In this document: in pieces, positions 27,044-35,749 of the stretch | Layout: every line of letters begins with the position of its first letter | Numbering within the stretch: the first letter of the stretch is position 1 | Assembly (NCBI GenBank): GCA_016786885.1 | Contig: JAEUVO010000055.1 | Coordinates: forward strand, 1 to 64,000 | Length of the DNA: 64,000 bases | From: Chitinophagaceae bacterium | GTDB lineage: Bacteria > Bacteroidota > Bacteroidia > Chitinophagales > Chitinophagaceae | Direction: 5' to 3' | The notes under the pieces: generated by a model | What the model was told of the DNA's origin: nothing | Databases searched by the model: none | What the model saw: the letters and a program-made list of their open reading frames with translations, nothing else | Program-made: the position numbers and the translations under genes

Positions 27044-27078
27044 AAATGCTCCGGGTTTTTTCCGGAGCATTTATTTTG
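27044..27078 (+). terminator. Rho-independent terminator of tRNA-Met
   Basis: AAATGCTCCGG (27044-27054) pairs perfectly with CCGGAGCATTT (27062-27072), followed by ATTTTG. It starts two bases after the tRNA. Confidence 0.85.
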
Positions 27079-27104
27079 ATCAGCAACTGGTTGTTCTTTA
27101 ACCT

Positions 27105-27132
27105 TTTGTTAACCGGGATGAAAATACATTTG
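27105..27132 (+). promoter_or_regulatory. Promoter candidate of the beta-barrel protein gene
   Basis: TACATTTG at 27125-27132 matches TAnnTTTG exactly. TTTG at 27105-27108 could be the -33 element with a short 16-bp spacer. The gene starts at 27152, giving a leader of about a dozen bases. Confidence 0.6.
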
Positions 27133-27151
27133 TCCACTACTTAAAATATTT

Positions 27152-27877
27152 ATGAAGAAGATTTTATTGCTTTCTCTTGGCGCCGTGATGGTTTTTTCTG
27201 TAACTGCCCAGGATAATCCAAAACCCACAAAGAAAAAAGATAAACCAAACCTGGCTAACAGAGCTAATGATCACTTTATGCTTCAGCTGGGGTATACAGG
27301 GTGGGCAGGTAAACCGGATACTATCAATACTGGCGGGTTCTCGAAAAGTATCAATGCCTATTTCATGTACGATTTCCCTTTCAAAACGAACCCTAACCTG
27401 AGTATGGCTTTTGGCCCGGGCATCGGATCTGATCATATTACTTTTTCAAAAACTCATGTGGGCATAAAAGATGCCACCAATACTCTTTACTTCACTGATC
27501 AAAGCGACACCAATCATTTCAAAAAAACAAAACTGGCCACTACCTACCTGGAAGCTCCTATTGAGTTCCGTTATTCTGCTGATCCTGTAACAGGTAAAGG
27601 GCTTAAATTGGCGATCGGTGTTAAGATTGGTACTTTGTTAAATGCACATACAAGAAATACCAAGTATGAAAACAAAGATGGGGGAACAATAAACGATTAC
27701 GTAATGAAAGAATCCAGCAAACGTTTTTTTAATAAAACTCGTTTGTCCGGTATGGCCAGAGTTGGATATGGTCATTTCAGCTTGTATGGAAGTTATCAAT
27801 TCACCCCACTTATCAGAGATGGGTTTGGACCACAAGTAAGGCCGTTTTCCATTGGTCTTACACTGAGCGGACTTTAA
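27152..27877 (+). CDS. Outer membrane beta-barrel (porin-like) protein
   Basis: 241 residues with signal peptide MKKILLLSLGAVMVFSVTAQ and a charged linker (KPTKKKDKPN), then alternating amphipathic strands typical of an eight- to ten-stranded outer membrane barrel: HFMLQLGYTGWAGK, NAYFMYDFPF, LSMAFGPGIGSDHI, TTYLEAPIEFRYSAD, GLKLAIGVKIGTLLNAHT, SGMARVGYGHFSLYGSYQF and the terminal RPFSIGLTLSGL. This is the PorT/OmpA-like barrel class common in Bacteroidota. It stands alone between tRNA-Met and hflX with its own promoter and terminator. No specific function can be given. Confidence 0.85.
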   Translation: MKKILLLSLGAVMVFSVTAQDNPKPTKKKDKPNLANRANDHFMLQLGYTGWAGKPDTINTGGFSKSINAYFMYDFPFKTNPNLSMAFGPGIGSDHITFSKTHVGIKDATNTLYFTDQSDTNHFKKTKLATTYLEAPIEFRYSADPVTGKGLKLAIGVKIGTLLNAHTRNTKYENKDGGTINDYVMKESSKRFFNKTRLSGMARVGYGHFSLYGSYQFTPLIRDGFGPQVRPFSIGLTLSGL

Positions 27878-27899
27878 AATAAAAATATGTATATAAAAC

Positions 27900-27936
27900 A
27901 AAAGCGGCTTCGTAAAAGAGTCGCTTTTATTTTTAT
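27900..27936 (+). terminator. Terminator of the beta-barrel gene
   Basis: AAAAGCGGCT (27900-27909) pairs with AGTCGCTTTT (27919-27928), one G-U pair, followed by ATTTTTATC. It lies 22 bp after the stop codon. Confidence 0.8.
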
Positions 27937-27956
27937 CAGCAGCCTGTAGTATTTTT

Positions 27957-27964
27957 TACCTTTG
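27957..27964 (+). promoter_or_regulatory. -7 promoter box of hflX
   Basis: TACCTTTG matches TAnnTTTG exactly. It covers an in-frame TTG at 27962 upstream of hflX, so that codon cannot be the translation start and the ATG at 28001 is preferred. No clear -33 element is seen. Confidence 0.65.
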
Positions 27965-28000
27965 CAGAACCCTCGCTTTGCCGGGGGTGTTTTTATTACT

Positions 28001-29218
28001 ATGCTGGACAAAAAGAATATCATTCAAAACGAAGAGAAAGCGATTCTGGTAGGATTGGTTCAGAAAGACCAGACAGACACACAGGTACAGGAATATCTTG
28101 ATGAACTGTCATTCCTTGCAGAAACTGCAGGTGCTATAACAGTAAAAAGATTCACTCAAAAACTTCCTCACCCGGATAGCCGAACTTTTATCGGGAAAGG
28201 CAAGCTGGAAGAAATAAAAAATTACATCAATGGAAAAAATATCCGGATCGTCATATTTGACGATGAGCTCAGCGGAGCCCAAATAAATAATATTGAAAAG
28301 GCACTGGAAGTAAAAACCATTGACCGCAGTGACCTTATCCTTGACATATTTGCCCGCAGAGCTAAAACAGCACAGGCAAAGGCTCAGGTGGAGCTGGCAC
28401 AGTATCAATATATATTACCACGGCTCAGGGGTATGTGGAAGCACCTTGAACGGTTAGGTGGTGGTATAGGTACCAGAGGCCCTGGTGAAAGTGAAATTGA
28501 AACAGACCGACGGATTGTAAGGGATAAAATTTCATTGCTGCGAAAAAGATTAGCTGAAATAGACAAACAGGCTTTTACTCAACGTAAAGACCGGGGTGAG
28601 TTTATCAGGGTAGCCTTGGTTGGTTACACCAATGTTGGCAAGTCCACTATTATGAACTTGCTCAGTAAAAGAGATGTTTTTGCAGAAAATAAATTGTTTG
28701 CCACACTAGATACGACCACCAGCAAGGTGGTTTTCGAAACAACTCCTTTTCTCCTGAGTGATACAGTTGGTTTTATCCGCAAATTACCTCACCATCTGGT
28801 GGAGAGTTTTAAAAGTACGTTAGATGAAGTGAGGGAAGCAGATATATTGTTGCATGTAGTTGATATTTCACATCCTAATTATGAGGAGCAGATCGGAGTG
28901 GTCAACAAAACGCTGCAGGAATTAAATGCTCTTGAAAAACCGACTATCACCATCTTTAACAAAATGGATCAATACGAAGAGCAAACCTTTGACGAATGGC
29001 TGGAAGATGATACTAAAAAAGAGATACTTGATGACCTCTACGAAAGATGGCAGAGAGAAACAAACGGCAACGCTGTATTTGTAGCAGCCATTGAAAAAAG
29101 AAATTTAGACATACTTCGCAAGGCCATCCTTGAAAGAGTAAGAGAACTATATCGCATCCGTTATCCATATAAAACGGAATTTTTATATGCTCCCTGTCCC
29201 CCTAAAGGAGGAACTTAG
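28001..29218 (+). CDS. hflX: GTPase HflX
   Basis: 405 residues from ATG 28001. The N-terminal HflX domain has DSRTFIGKGKLEEIK and IVIFDDELSGAQINNIEK; the linker carries the family signature GPGESEIETDRR (GGGIGTRGPGESE) and a coiled coil. The GTPase domain shows G1 GYTNVGKST, G3 DTVGF, G4 NKMD and a final AAIEKRN region. HflX binds the large ribosomal subunit and rescues or splits stalled ribosomes, especially after heat stress. The start was chosen because a -7 promoter box overlaps the only upstream in-frame candidate. The C-terminal tail KTEFLYAPCPPKGGT reads through what looks like spacer sequence, so the end may be recently extended. Confidence 0.97.
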   Translation: MLDKKNIIQNEEKAILVGLVQKDQTDTQVQEYLDELSFLAETAGAITVKRFTQKLPHPDSRTFIGKGKLEEIKNYINGKNIRIVIFDDELSGAQINNIEKALEVKTIDRSDLILDIFARRAKTAQAKAQVELAQYQYILPRLRGMWKHLERLGGGIGTRGPGESEIETDRRIVRDKISLLRKRLAEIDKQAFTQRKDRGEFIRVALVGYTNVGKSTIMNLLSKRDVFAENKLFATLDTTTSKVVFETTPFLLSDTVGFIRKLPHHLVESFKSTLDEVREADILLHVVDISHPNYEEQIGVVNKTLQELNALEKPTITIFNKMDQYEEQTFDEWLEDDTKKEILDDLYERWQRETNGNAVFVAAIEKRNLDILRKAILERVRELYRIRYPYKTEFLYAPCPPKGGT

Positions 29219-29276
29219 ATAATAGTTTCTCTGAAAATAAAAATGAAACCACGTCTTCAGTAATTCATTATAACCT

Positions 29277-29639
29277 GTGGCAGAAAAGAAATACAATTGG
29301 TATAAAATAGCAGATCACATCAACGAACTTGATTTTGCTGAGAATCAAATTGCCGTTGTAGAAGTAAAAGGTAAAAAAATCTGCATTGGCCGGAGCCAGA
29401 AAGTTGCTTTTGCATTTGCTTACAAATGCCCCCACGCAGGAGGTATACTGGCGCATGGGTATATAGATGCACTGGGTAATGTAGTTTGTCCCCTTCATCG
29501 ATATAAGTTCAATATGCAGAATGGCCGTAATACCAGCGGGGAAGGATATTATCTGAAACACTGGCCTGTAGCTATCCGGGAAACCGGGGTATTTGTTGGC
29601 TTTGAAGACGAGGGTAGTTTTTGGAATATTTTCCGGTAA
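29277..29639 (+). CDS. Rieske [2Fe-2S] ferredoxin-like protein
   Basis: 120 residues from a GTG start. Both halves of the Rieske cluster site are present: CPHAGG (near residue 50) and CPLHRYKF (near 70), the spacing expected for small soluble Rieske ferredoxins. No signal peptide or membrane anchor is seen, so it is a cytoplasmic electron carrier or the small ferredoxin of an oxygenase. No oxygenase gene is next to it. It follows hflX by 58 bp and may share its transcript. Family confident, partner unknown. Confidence 0.9.
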   Translation: MAEKKYNWYKIADHINELDFAENQIAVVEVKGKKICIGRSQKVAFAFAYKCPHAGGILAHGYIDALGNVVCPLHRYKFNMQNGRNTSGEGYYLKHWPVAIRETGVFVGFEDEGSFWNIFR

Positions 29640-29656
29640 AAATGATTGTGAATAGC

Positions 29657-29686
29657 TTGTTGAAAAAGCTAAAATCCCTATTTTTG
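29657..29686 (+). promoter_or_regulatory. Promoter of tRNA-Asn
   Basis: TTG at 29657-29659, a 19-bp spacer and TATTTTTG at 29679-29686 match the Bacteroidota promoter at full consensus spacing, 28 bp ahead of the tRNA. Confidence 0.75.
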
Positions 29687-29714
29687 CAGCCCGCTAAATA
29701 AGCGGAAAAGGTAT

Positions 29715-29788
29715 TCCCCTTTAGCTCAGTTGGTTAGAGCATCTGACTGTTAATCAGAGGGTCGTTGGTTCAAGTCCAACAGGGGGAG
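29715..29788 (+). tRNA. tRNA-Asn (GTT)
   Basis: A 74-nt cloverleaf: acceptor TCCCCTT with AGGGGGA (29781-29787, one G-U), D-stem GCTC/GAGC, anticodon stem TCTGA/TCAGA with loop CTGTTAA (anticodon GTT), T-stem GTTGG/CCAAC with loop TTCAAGT, discriminator G. CCA is not encoded. Confidence 0.95.
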
Positions 29789-29793
29789 CAAAA

Positions 29794-29818
29794 CCCGGCA
29801 TAACTGCCGGGTTTTTTT
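29794..29818 (+). terminator. Terminator of tRNA-Asn
   Basis: CCCGGCA (29794-29800), loop TAAC, TGCCGGG (29805-29811) and seven T. A textbook intrinsic terminator directly after the tRNA. Confidence 0.92.
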
Positions 29819-29920
29819 ATTGTCATTCAAAGTAATAACTATCAACAATCAATCCGGGAAATGACAGCTATCATAATACACAGGCTTGAGAAGGAAGTAA
29901 CTTACAAGAAACAAAATATT

Positions 29921-30583
29921 ATGAAACAGCTATTATCAATGGCTGTAGTGTTTTTATTCCTTTTGTCTGGTTGTGGTCCCTCTTCTCATATTACCAGCTC
30001 ATGGAAGGCAGAAAATGTACAGCCTAAAAAATTCAAAAAGATTATTGTGTTGGGTCTTATCCGGGAAAAAGACAGAACCCTTCGTGAAAAAATGGAACAA
30101 CACCTGGTAGGTGATCTAAAAGACCTGGGCTATGATGCTGTCTGTTCCTGCGATGAATACAATCCCAAAACCTTTGAGAACATGAATGAAGAACAGGCGA
30201 TCAGCAAGCTGCGTAATTCAGGCATTGATGCTGTGCTGACTGTAGTTCTGCTGGATAAAACGAAGGAAAGGTATTATGTCCCGGGACGGGTGCATTATAC
30301 CCCGTATAATATTTATTACAATCGATTCTGGGGTTATTCAAGAACTATTTACGGCAGGATCTATACAGAAGGATACTATACAGAGGACACCAAATACTTT
30401 TGGGAAACCAATCTGTATGACCTGAGCAGTAATGAACTGGTATATTCAGCACAGAGCCAGTCATTTGATCCTGCATCATCTGAAAGCCTGGGTGATGAAT
30501 ATGGACAGATGATTGCAAAGGATATGGTAAAGCAGAATGTACTGGTGAACCTGAAAGGACAACCGGTGATGAAAGCGATGTGA
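29921..30583 (+). CDS. Lipoprotein of unknown function
   Basis: I chose ATG 29921 because MKQLLSMAVVFLFLLSGC is a clean lipoprotein signal (lipobox LSGC); the frame opens 60 bp earlier. The 220-residue product has SSHITSSWKAENVQPKKFKKIIVLGL, a compact alpha/beta part with DLKDLGYDAVCSCDEYNPKTF and ISKLRNSGIDAVLTVVLLDK, then a Tyr-rich stretch (YVPGRVHYTPYNIYYNRFWGYSR) and a beta-rich end. It resembles the DUF4136-like or GNA1162-like lipoproteins of Bacteroidota that begin with SSW and an ability to bind at the envelope, but I cannot assign a function. It stands alone. Confidence 0.8.
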   Translation: MKQLLSMAVVFLFLLSGCGPSSHITSSWKAENVQPKKFKKIIVLGLIREKDRTLREKMEQHLVGDLKDLGYDAVCSCDEYNPKTFENMNEEQAISKLRNSGIDAVLTVVLLDKTKERYYVPGRVHYTPYNIYYNRFWGYSRTIYGRIYTEGYYTEDTKYFWETNLYDLSSNELVYSAQSQSFDPASSESLGDEYGQMIAKDMVKQNVLVNLKGQPVMKAM

Positions 30584-30620
30584 GACAGCGTAATTAGTAA
30601 ACCCTGTTTAAAGCAATTCT

Positions 30621-30965
30621 ATGCAACAACACAAGATTCTGTTGTGGACAGGCCGTATCAGCGGTTTGCTTGTTACGGCCTTTTTCCTTGCTTTTTTTAT
30701 TGGTGAAGGTCTTCCTGATATTATGAGCGGAATGGGCAAGGATTTATTACGATTCCTTCCATTTACCCTGCTTACTATTGTTGGTTTTGTAATAGCATGG
30801 TTTCGTCCGCTTTGGGGTGGCCGGCTATTACTGGCTGGTGCATTAGTAATGGGAATATATTTTTTAAGTATTAAAAAAGATACCTCTATGGGCCTGGTCT
30901 ATGTAGCACCTTCCTTACTTATTGGCCTTTGCTTTTTAGCGGCTGCCAATAAAGAACTGATCTAG
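30621..30965 (+). CDS. Small four-helix membrane protein, unknown function
   Basis: 114 residues with four predicted membrane segments: ISGLLVTAFFLAFFIGE, LPFTLLTIVGFVIAWF, RLLLAGALVMGIYFLS and LVYVAPSLLIGLCFLAAAN. Short charged loops separate them. I recognise it only as one of the small uncharacterised inner membrane proteins frequent in this phylum (DUF7670-like). It lies 37 bp after the lipoprotein gene and 55 bp before the MtfA-like peptidase gene, so the three may be co-transcribed. Confidence 0.75.
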   Translation: MQQHKILLWTGRISGLLVTAFFLAFFIGEGLPDIMSGMGKDLLRFLPFTLLTIVGFVIAWFRPLWGGRLLLAGALVMGIYFLSIKKDTSMGLVYVAPSLLIGLCFLAAANKELI

Positions 30966-31020
30966 CGGCAAAGTAAATATCATATTTATTAGATGAGGCC
31001 TTTGTATTTTCATAGCCGCT

Positions 31021-31800
31021 ATGGATATCATCTTGTTCACCCTTTTTAGCCTTGCCCTGCTGGTATTATCAATATCTGTGCTGGTACGGTCAAAAAAGAA
31101 ACCCTTTATTGTGCCTTCGCTGCCGGGTAATTACCGTATCATCCTGGAAGAACAATCAGCATTTTATAACCAGTTAGATGCAACAAGGAAATCATCCTTT
31201 GAAAAAAAGCTGCAGTTGTTTTTAACACAAGTTAAAATCACCGGTGTTAATACAGTTGTTGAGGACATAGACAAAGTGCTGATTGCAGCCAGTGCTGTCA
31301 TTCCCATCTTTGGCTTCCCGGATTGGGAATATGTAAACCTGAGAGAAGTATTATTATATCCTGATTCATTTAATCATGATTTTGAGCAAGAGGGAGGAGA
31401 TCGCTCTGTATTGGGAATGGTGGGTGATGGTGCCTTGAATGGTGTTATGATATTATCACAACATGAACTGCGACAGGCATTCATTAATAAGTCCGGTAAA
31501 TCAAATACAGCCATTCATGAATTTGTTCACCTGGTAGATAAAACAGACGGGGCTGTTGATGGTATTCCCGAATTAATATTACAGCAGCAGTATATTGTTC
31601 CCTGGCTGCAACTGATGCAACGGGAGATGAAGAAGATTCTGGCTGATCGCTCTGATATCAATCCCTATGGCGCCACTAATGAAGCTGAATTCTTTGCAGT
31701 GGTAGCAGAGTATTTCTTTGAAAGACCAGATTTATTGCAAGAAAAGAATCTTGAATTATACAACTTGCTCAGCACTATTTTCAGGCAGCAACCTGCTTAA
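31021..31800 (+). CDS. MtfA-like zinc metallopeptidase (M90 family), membrane-anchored
   Basis: 259 residues. An N-terminal membrane segment (MDIILFTLFSLALLVLSISVLV) precedes a cytoplasmic or periplasmic M90 domain. The zinc motif HEFVH (near residue 166, AIHEFVHLVDKTDGAVDG) and the downstream NEAEFFAVVAEYFFE with the third ligand Glu match MtfA. In E. coli MtfA (without the anchor) binds and sequesters the glucose repressor Mlc. Here the natural partner is unknown. It is convergent with the carboxyltransferase gene, 6 bp apart. Confidence 0.9.
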   Translation: MDIILFTLFSLALLVLSISVLVRSKKKPFIVPSLPGNYRIILEEQSAFYNQLDATRKSSFEKKLQLFLTQVKITGVNTVVEDIDKVLIAASAVIPIFGFPDWEYVNLREVLLYPDSFNHDFEQEGGDRSVLGMVGDGALNGVMILSQHELRQAFINKSGKSNTAIHEFVHLVDKTDGAVDGIPELILQQQYIVPWLQLMQREMKKILADRSDINPYGATNEAEFFAVVAEYFFERPDLLQEKNLELYNLLSTIFRQQPA

Positions 31801-31806
31801 AGATTC

Positions 31807-33348
31807 TTATAACGGAATATTTCCATGCTTCTTTCTTGGTCGTTTAGCCACTTTATTCTCAAGCATCGCAAATGCTTTGATAAGCTTTTTTCTTGTCTCT
31901 CTTGGCTCAATCACTTCATCAATAAATCCTCTTTCAGCTGCAGTATACGGATTGGCAAATAACTCCGCATACTCAGCTTCTTTTTCCAGCAACTTTTTGC
32001 CAGGGTCTTCTGCAGCCGCAATTTCACTTTTAAAAATGATCTCACTGGCTCCTTTTGCTCCCATTACTGCAATCTCAGCACTGGGCCATGCGTAGTTCAT
32101 ATCGGCACCTATATGTTTAGAGTTCATTACATCATATGCGCCACCGTATGCTTTCCTGGTTATAACTGTAACACGGGGTACTGTTGCTTCACTTAAAGCA
32201 TATAATAGTTTAGCGCCGTTAGTAATAATGCCATTCCATTCCTGGTCGGTACCGGGTAAAAAGCCGGGTACATCCACAAGCACTAATAAAGGAATATTAA
32301 AACAGTCGCAAAAACGGGTGAATCTTGCCCCCTTTTTCGAACTATCGATATCCAATACACCTGCCAAACTCATTGGCTGATTAGCAACAATACCTATGCT
32401 TCTTCCTGCAATCCGTGCAAATCCAACAACAATATTGTCGGCATAGTATTTATGTACTTCAAAAAAAGAATCCGCATCACAGATACCTTCTATCACCGAA
32501 CGGATATCGTAGGGTTGATTAGCACTTGCCGGTACAATACTCTCCAGTATCTCTCTTGTTTCATCACCCAGAACGTATGGTATTTTCATTACCACATCCT
32601 CGCAGTTTTGTGGCATATAACTTAACAGTGTCTTTATCTGGTTAATACAATCCATATCATTCACTGCTGTAAGATGTGTAACTCCTGACTTGGTAGAGTG
32701 AGTAGATGCTCCTCCTAATTCTTCTGAACTTACTTCTTCATTGGTCACTGTCTTTACCACATTGGGACCGGTAACAAACATATAACTGGTATTCTCTACC
32801 ATGATAGTAAAATCAGTCATAGCAGGTGAGTATACTGCACCTCCGGCACAAGGCCCCATAATAGCAGATATCTGAGGCACAACACCTGATGCCTGTACAT
32901 TTCGGTAAAAAATATCTGCATAACCACCTAATGATCTTACGCCCTCCTGTATCCTGGCGCCGCCGGAGTCATTCAATCCAATCATAGGTGCACCTGCTTT
33001 CATTGCCATATCCATGATACGGCAAATTTTTTCGGCATGTGTTTCAGATAAAGAGCCTCCAAAAACCGTAAAGTCCTGTGCAAATACATATACTAATCTT
33101 CCATGCACTGTACCATATCCTGTTATCACACCATCACCATAAAATTGCTGGTCACCCATATCAAAATCTTTGGTACGATGTGTAACCAGTGCCCCGATTT
33201 CTTCAAAAGAACCCGGATCCATCAGCAACTCTACTCTCTCTCTTGCTGTTAACTTTCCCTTTTTATGCTGCGCCTCTATTCTTTTTATACCTCCGCCCAG
33301 TTTTCCCTCTTCCAGCTTTTCTCTTAATATTTCAACTTTTGGTTTCAT
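31807..33348 (-). CDS. pccB: Acyl-CoA carboxylase carboxyltransferase subunit (propionyl-CoA carboxylase beta-like)
   Basis: 513 residues, full length for the single-chain carboxyltransferase. Landmarks are the N-domain [18 protein letters not shown] and [20 protein letters not shown]-type oxyanion loop as [17 protein letters not shown], and the C-domain [15 protein letters not shown] and [15 protein letters not shown]. It transfers carboxyl from carboxybiotin to an acyl-CoA. The residue after [13 protein letters not shown] is consistent with propionyl-CoA preference, but acetyl-CoA cannot be excluded. It is the third gene of the carrier / biotin carboxylase / carboxyltransferase series, separated by 136 bp from accC. 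Confidence 0.93.
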   Translation of the reverse strand: MKPKVEILREKLEEGKLGGGIKRIEAQHKKGKLTARERVELLMDPGSFEEIGALVTHRTKDFDMGDQQFYGDGVITGYGTVHGRLVYVFAQDFTVFGGSLSETHAEKICRIMDMAMKAGAPMIGLNDSGGARIQEGVRSLGGYADIFYRNVQASGVVPQISAIMGPCAGGAVYSPAMTDFTIMVENTSYMFVTGPNVVKTVTNEEVSSEELGGASTHSTKSGVTHLTAVNDMDCINQIKTLLSYMPQNCEDVVMKIPYVLGDETREILESIVPASANQPYDIRSVIEGICDADSFFEVHKYYADNIVVGFARIAGRSIGIVANQPMSLAGVLDIDSSKKGARFTRFCDCFNIPLLVLVDVPGFLPGTDQEWNGIITNGAKLLYALSEATVPRVTVITRKAYGGAYDVMNSKHIGADMNYAWPSAEIAVMGAKGASEIIFKSEIAAAEDPGKKLLEKEAEYAELFANPYTAAERGFIDEVIEPRETRKKLIKAFAMLENKVAKRPRKKHGNIPL

Positions 33349-33406
33349 GTGATTATTTTAGTTTTAAGGATTGCCACATGTTATGCCCTAAATAATCATT
33401 CACCGG

Positions 33407-33440
33407 TTGGTCCCGAAAAATATCGGGATGGACATTTCAT
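33407..33440. repeat. Dispersed short palindrome (copy at 33.4 kb)
   Basis: TTGGTCCCGAAAAATATCGGGATGG contains CCCGA facing TCGGG around a six-base loop, followed by CATTTCAT. A related element lies at 53606-53638 (TTGGCCCCGATAAGTATCGGGATGG... CATTTCAT), and CCCGATCGGG alone is at 35542-35551. All are intergenic, as for a short dispersed palindromic repeat family. Confidence 0.55.
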
Positions 33441-33484
33441 GTATACTTTTTTAATGAAATAAGGTTACTGTCATTCATAACTAA

Positions 33485-34960
33485 TCAGTGAGCCAGCCGC
33501 CGTTTCCAACTGGTGGACTTATGTTCAACCGGGCTCAGCATTTTTTTTCTTTCCTGCCAGTACTTTATTGCTACAATAGCGGCGATCTCCGCATTATCTT
33601 TTTGCTTTTCCTTTATCTTCTCCGGAGTGTAATAGTTCTTTACAAAATGAGTGTCAAATCGTCCGGATAAGAAAGCTTCATGTTCAAATACAAAGATGCC
33701 AAAGGGCATGGTAGTGGTCAGCCCTTCAATTTTATAATTTTTAATGGCTCCAATCATTTTTTGTACAGCCTCTCTTCTGTCTTTTCCATGTGTCACCAAT
33801 TTGGCGATCATGGGGTCATAATAAATAGGTATAGTCATGCCTTCTTCATATCCATCATCCACACGGATACCTTCGCCGGCCGGTTTTACATATGTTGTTA
33901 ATGTGCCGATCGATGGCAGAAAATTATTTAAAGGATCCTCAGCATATACTCTCAGCTCTATAGCATGCCCTTTTATAGATAAATCATCCTGTGTGAAGGA
34001 AAGCTTTTCACCCCTTGCAATCCTGATCTGCTGTTCCACCAGGTCGAGCCCAGTGATCATTTCTGTAACAGGATGCTCCACCTGCAGCCTTGTATTCATT
34101 TCCAAAAAATAAAAATTCAGCTTATCATCTACAAGGAACTCTACTGTACCAGTGCTGGTATAGTTACAGGATTTGGCTACCATTACGGCGGCTTCACCCA
34201 TTCTTTTTCTCATTTCAGGAGTTACAATTGCTGAGGGAGATTCTTCAACTACTTTCTGATGACGACGCTGAATACTGCATTCTCTTTCGAACAAGTGAAC
34301 TGTATTACCAAACTTATCCGCCAGTATCTGTATTTCTATATGCCTTGGAGATGAAACATATTTTTCTATGAATACAGAACCATCTCCGAAAGAGGATTTG
34401 GCTTCACTGATAGCTCTCTCCATCTGCTCCTGCATATCATCTGCTTTTTCTACCACCCTCATCCCTTTGCCCCCACCGCCGGCGGAGGCTTTGATCAATA
34501 CGGGATAACCAATTTTATCAGCCACCTGAATAGCCAGGTTCACATCGTCGATCGCTTTATCAATACCAGGCACCATAGGAACGTTATACTTTTTTACACT
34601 TTCCTTGGCAGCCAGTTTTGATCCCATGATCTTCATTGCTTCTGGTCCCGGGCCGATAAAGTTTATACCGGCTTCTTCCACTTTTTTGGCGAACTCCGCA
34701 TTTTCACTCAGGAATCCATATCCCGGGTGTATTCCATCAACTCCCAGCTCTTTACAATAAGCAATGACCTTATCTCCGTTGAGATAGGACTGGCTTGATG
34801 GCGCCGCTCCCAGGTAAACAGCTTCGTCTGCAAATAAAACATGAGGAGAATGACGATCAGCTTCAGAATAAACAGCAACGGATTTAATTCCCATTTTACG
34901 AATGGTCCGCATGATGCGTAAGGCTATCTCTCCGCGGTTGGCAACTAATATTTTTTGCAT
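33485..34960 (-). CDS. accC: Biotin carboxylase subunit of acyl-CoA carboxylase
   Basis: 491 residues with all biotin carboxylase landmarks: N-terminal ILVANRGEIALRIMRT, GYGFLSENAEFA, ATP-grasp glycine-rich loop KASAGGGGKGMRVV, the EMNTRLQVEHPVTEMITG active-site motif and HAIELRVYAEDP. It carboxylates the biotin on the carrier subunit encoded 21 bp upstream, using ATP and bicarbonate. A C-terminal tail of about 35 residues (KEKQKDNAEIAAIVAIKYWQERKK) extends beyond bacterial AccC, as in propionyl- or pyruvate-type carboxylase alpha chains without the fused carrier. It probably belongs to a propionyl-CoA carboxylase. Confidence 0.95.
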   Translation of the reverse strand: MQKILVANRGEIALRIMRTIRKMGIKSVAVYSEADRHSPHVLFADEAVYLGAAPSSQSYLNGDKVIAYCKELGVDGIHPGYGFLSENAEFAKKVEEAGINFIGPGPEAMKIMGSKLAAKESVKKYNVPMVPGIDKAIDDVNLAIQVADKIGYPVLIKASAGGGGKGMRVVEKADDMQEQMERAISEAKSSFGDGSVFIEKYVSSPRHIEIQILADKFGNTVHLFERECSIQRRHQKVVEESPSAIVTPEMRKRMGEAAVMVAKSCNYTSTGTVEFLVDDKLNFYFLEMNTRLQVEHPVTEMITGLDLVEQQIRIARGEKLSFTQDDLSIKGHAIELRVYAEDPLNNFLPSIGTLTTYVKPAGEGIRVDDGYEEGMTIPIYYDPMIAKLVTHGKDRREAVQKMIGAIKNYKIEGLTTTMPFGIFVFEHEAFLSGRFDTHFVKNYYTPEKIKEKQKDNAEIAAIVAIKYWQERKKMLSPVEHKSTSWKRRLAH

Positions 34961-34981
34961 CGTTAGTGTTTTAAAATTATT

Positions 34982-35473
34982 TCATTCTAATTCTACCAGC
35001 ACCTGTCCTTTATCTACAGCCTGCCCGGAAGAAACTGCAATACGTTTAATGGTAGCACCTGTATGTATTGTGATGCTATTCTCCATTTTCATTGCTTCAA
35101 GGATCAGAATTTTATCTCCTTCTTTTACCTCCTGTCCTTCTTTCACCGCCACTTCCAATACCAGTCCCGGCATGGGTGCTTTGATCTCTTTAATATGCTT
35201 GGAAGAAACGGTACTGAATCCCATTTTATCCAGCATCTGATCAAGCTCATCCTTTATTACCAGGTCATAGTTTTCACCATCTACTTCAACAGTGAGCAAC
35301 TTACCGGTAATATCTGCATTCAACAATTTTGCATTTACAGAACGGTTGTTCCTGATGAGATTGAATTCCTCTTCGTTTTTCTTTACCATATCTGCTTTAT
35401 CTATTTCCTCCTGGCCAAAAGAGAAAACGAATTCATTTGCTTTAACCATATAGGTTTTATTATTTTCCGGCAT
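34982..35473 (-). CDS. Biotinyl carrier protein of acyl-CoA carboxylase
   Basis: 163 residues. The C-terminal biotinyl domain (about 92-163) has the EAMKMEN biotinylation motif with the target Lys, preceded by [24 protein letters not shown]. The N-terminal part (about 1-85) is a small beta-rich region as seen in the BT domain of propionyl-CoA carboxylases. It is the first gene of the three-gene unit; all three encode separate polypeptides that form one complex. 21 bp separate it from accC. The short ORFless stretch upstream (35474-35749) holds a CCCGATCGGG palindrome and no gene that I can see. Confidence 0.94.
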   Translation of the reverse strand: MPENNKTYMVKANEFVFSFGQEEIDKADMVKKNEEEFNLIRNNRSVNAKLLNADITGKLLTVEVDGENYDLVIKDELDQMLDKMGFSTVSSKHIKEIKAPMPGLVLEVAVKEGQEVKEGDKILILEAMKMENSITIHTGATIKRIAVSSGQAVDKGQVLVELE

Positions 35474-35749
35474 ATAGCAATGGATTTTCTTGTAAGTTAA
35501 CTGATTCAGGAAATATTAAGCGCCGTTTCATGATTGTAAACCCCGATCGGGCTTGCCGATACCTTATTTTATGCTGTTTTGCCTGGTATCTTTTTAGTTC
35601 GAACTGCAAGGTTGCAGTTTATTAAGGCACAAACGATGATTATACTCATTCTCCCACAGAATTAATATCAACTGCCTGGCCACTAAACCGGCTCTCCCCT
35701 TTATACATTTAATCCTTATATGTTAGAACAGCAGTAAATCAATCCGTCA

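Noticed and set aside
27962..28000. TTG at 27962 as the start of hflX
   Set aside because: It lies inside an exact TAnnTTTG promoter box, so it would precede the transcription start.
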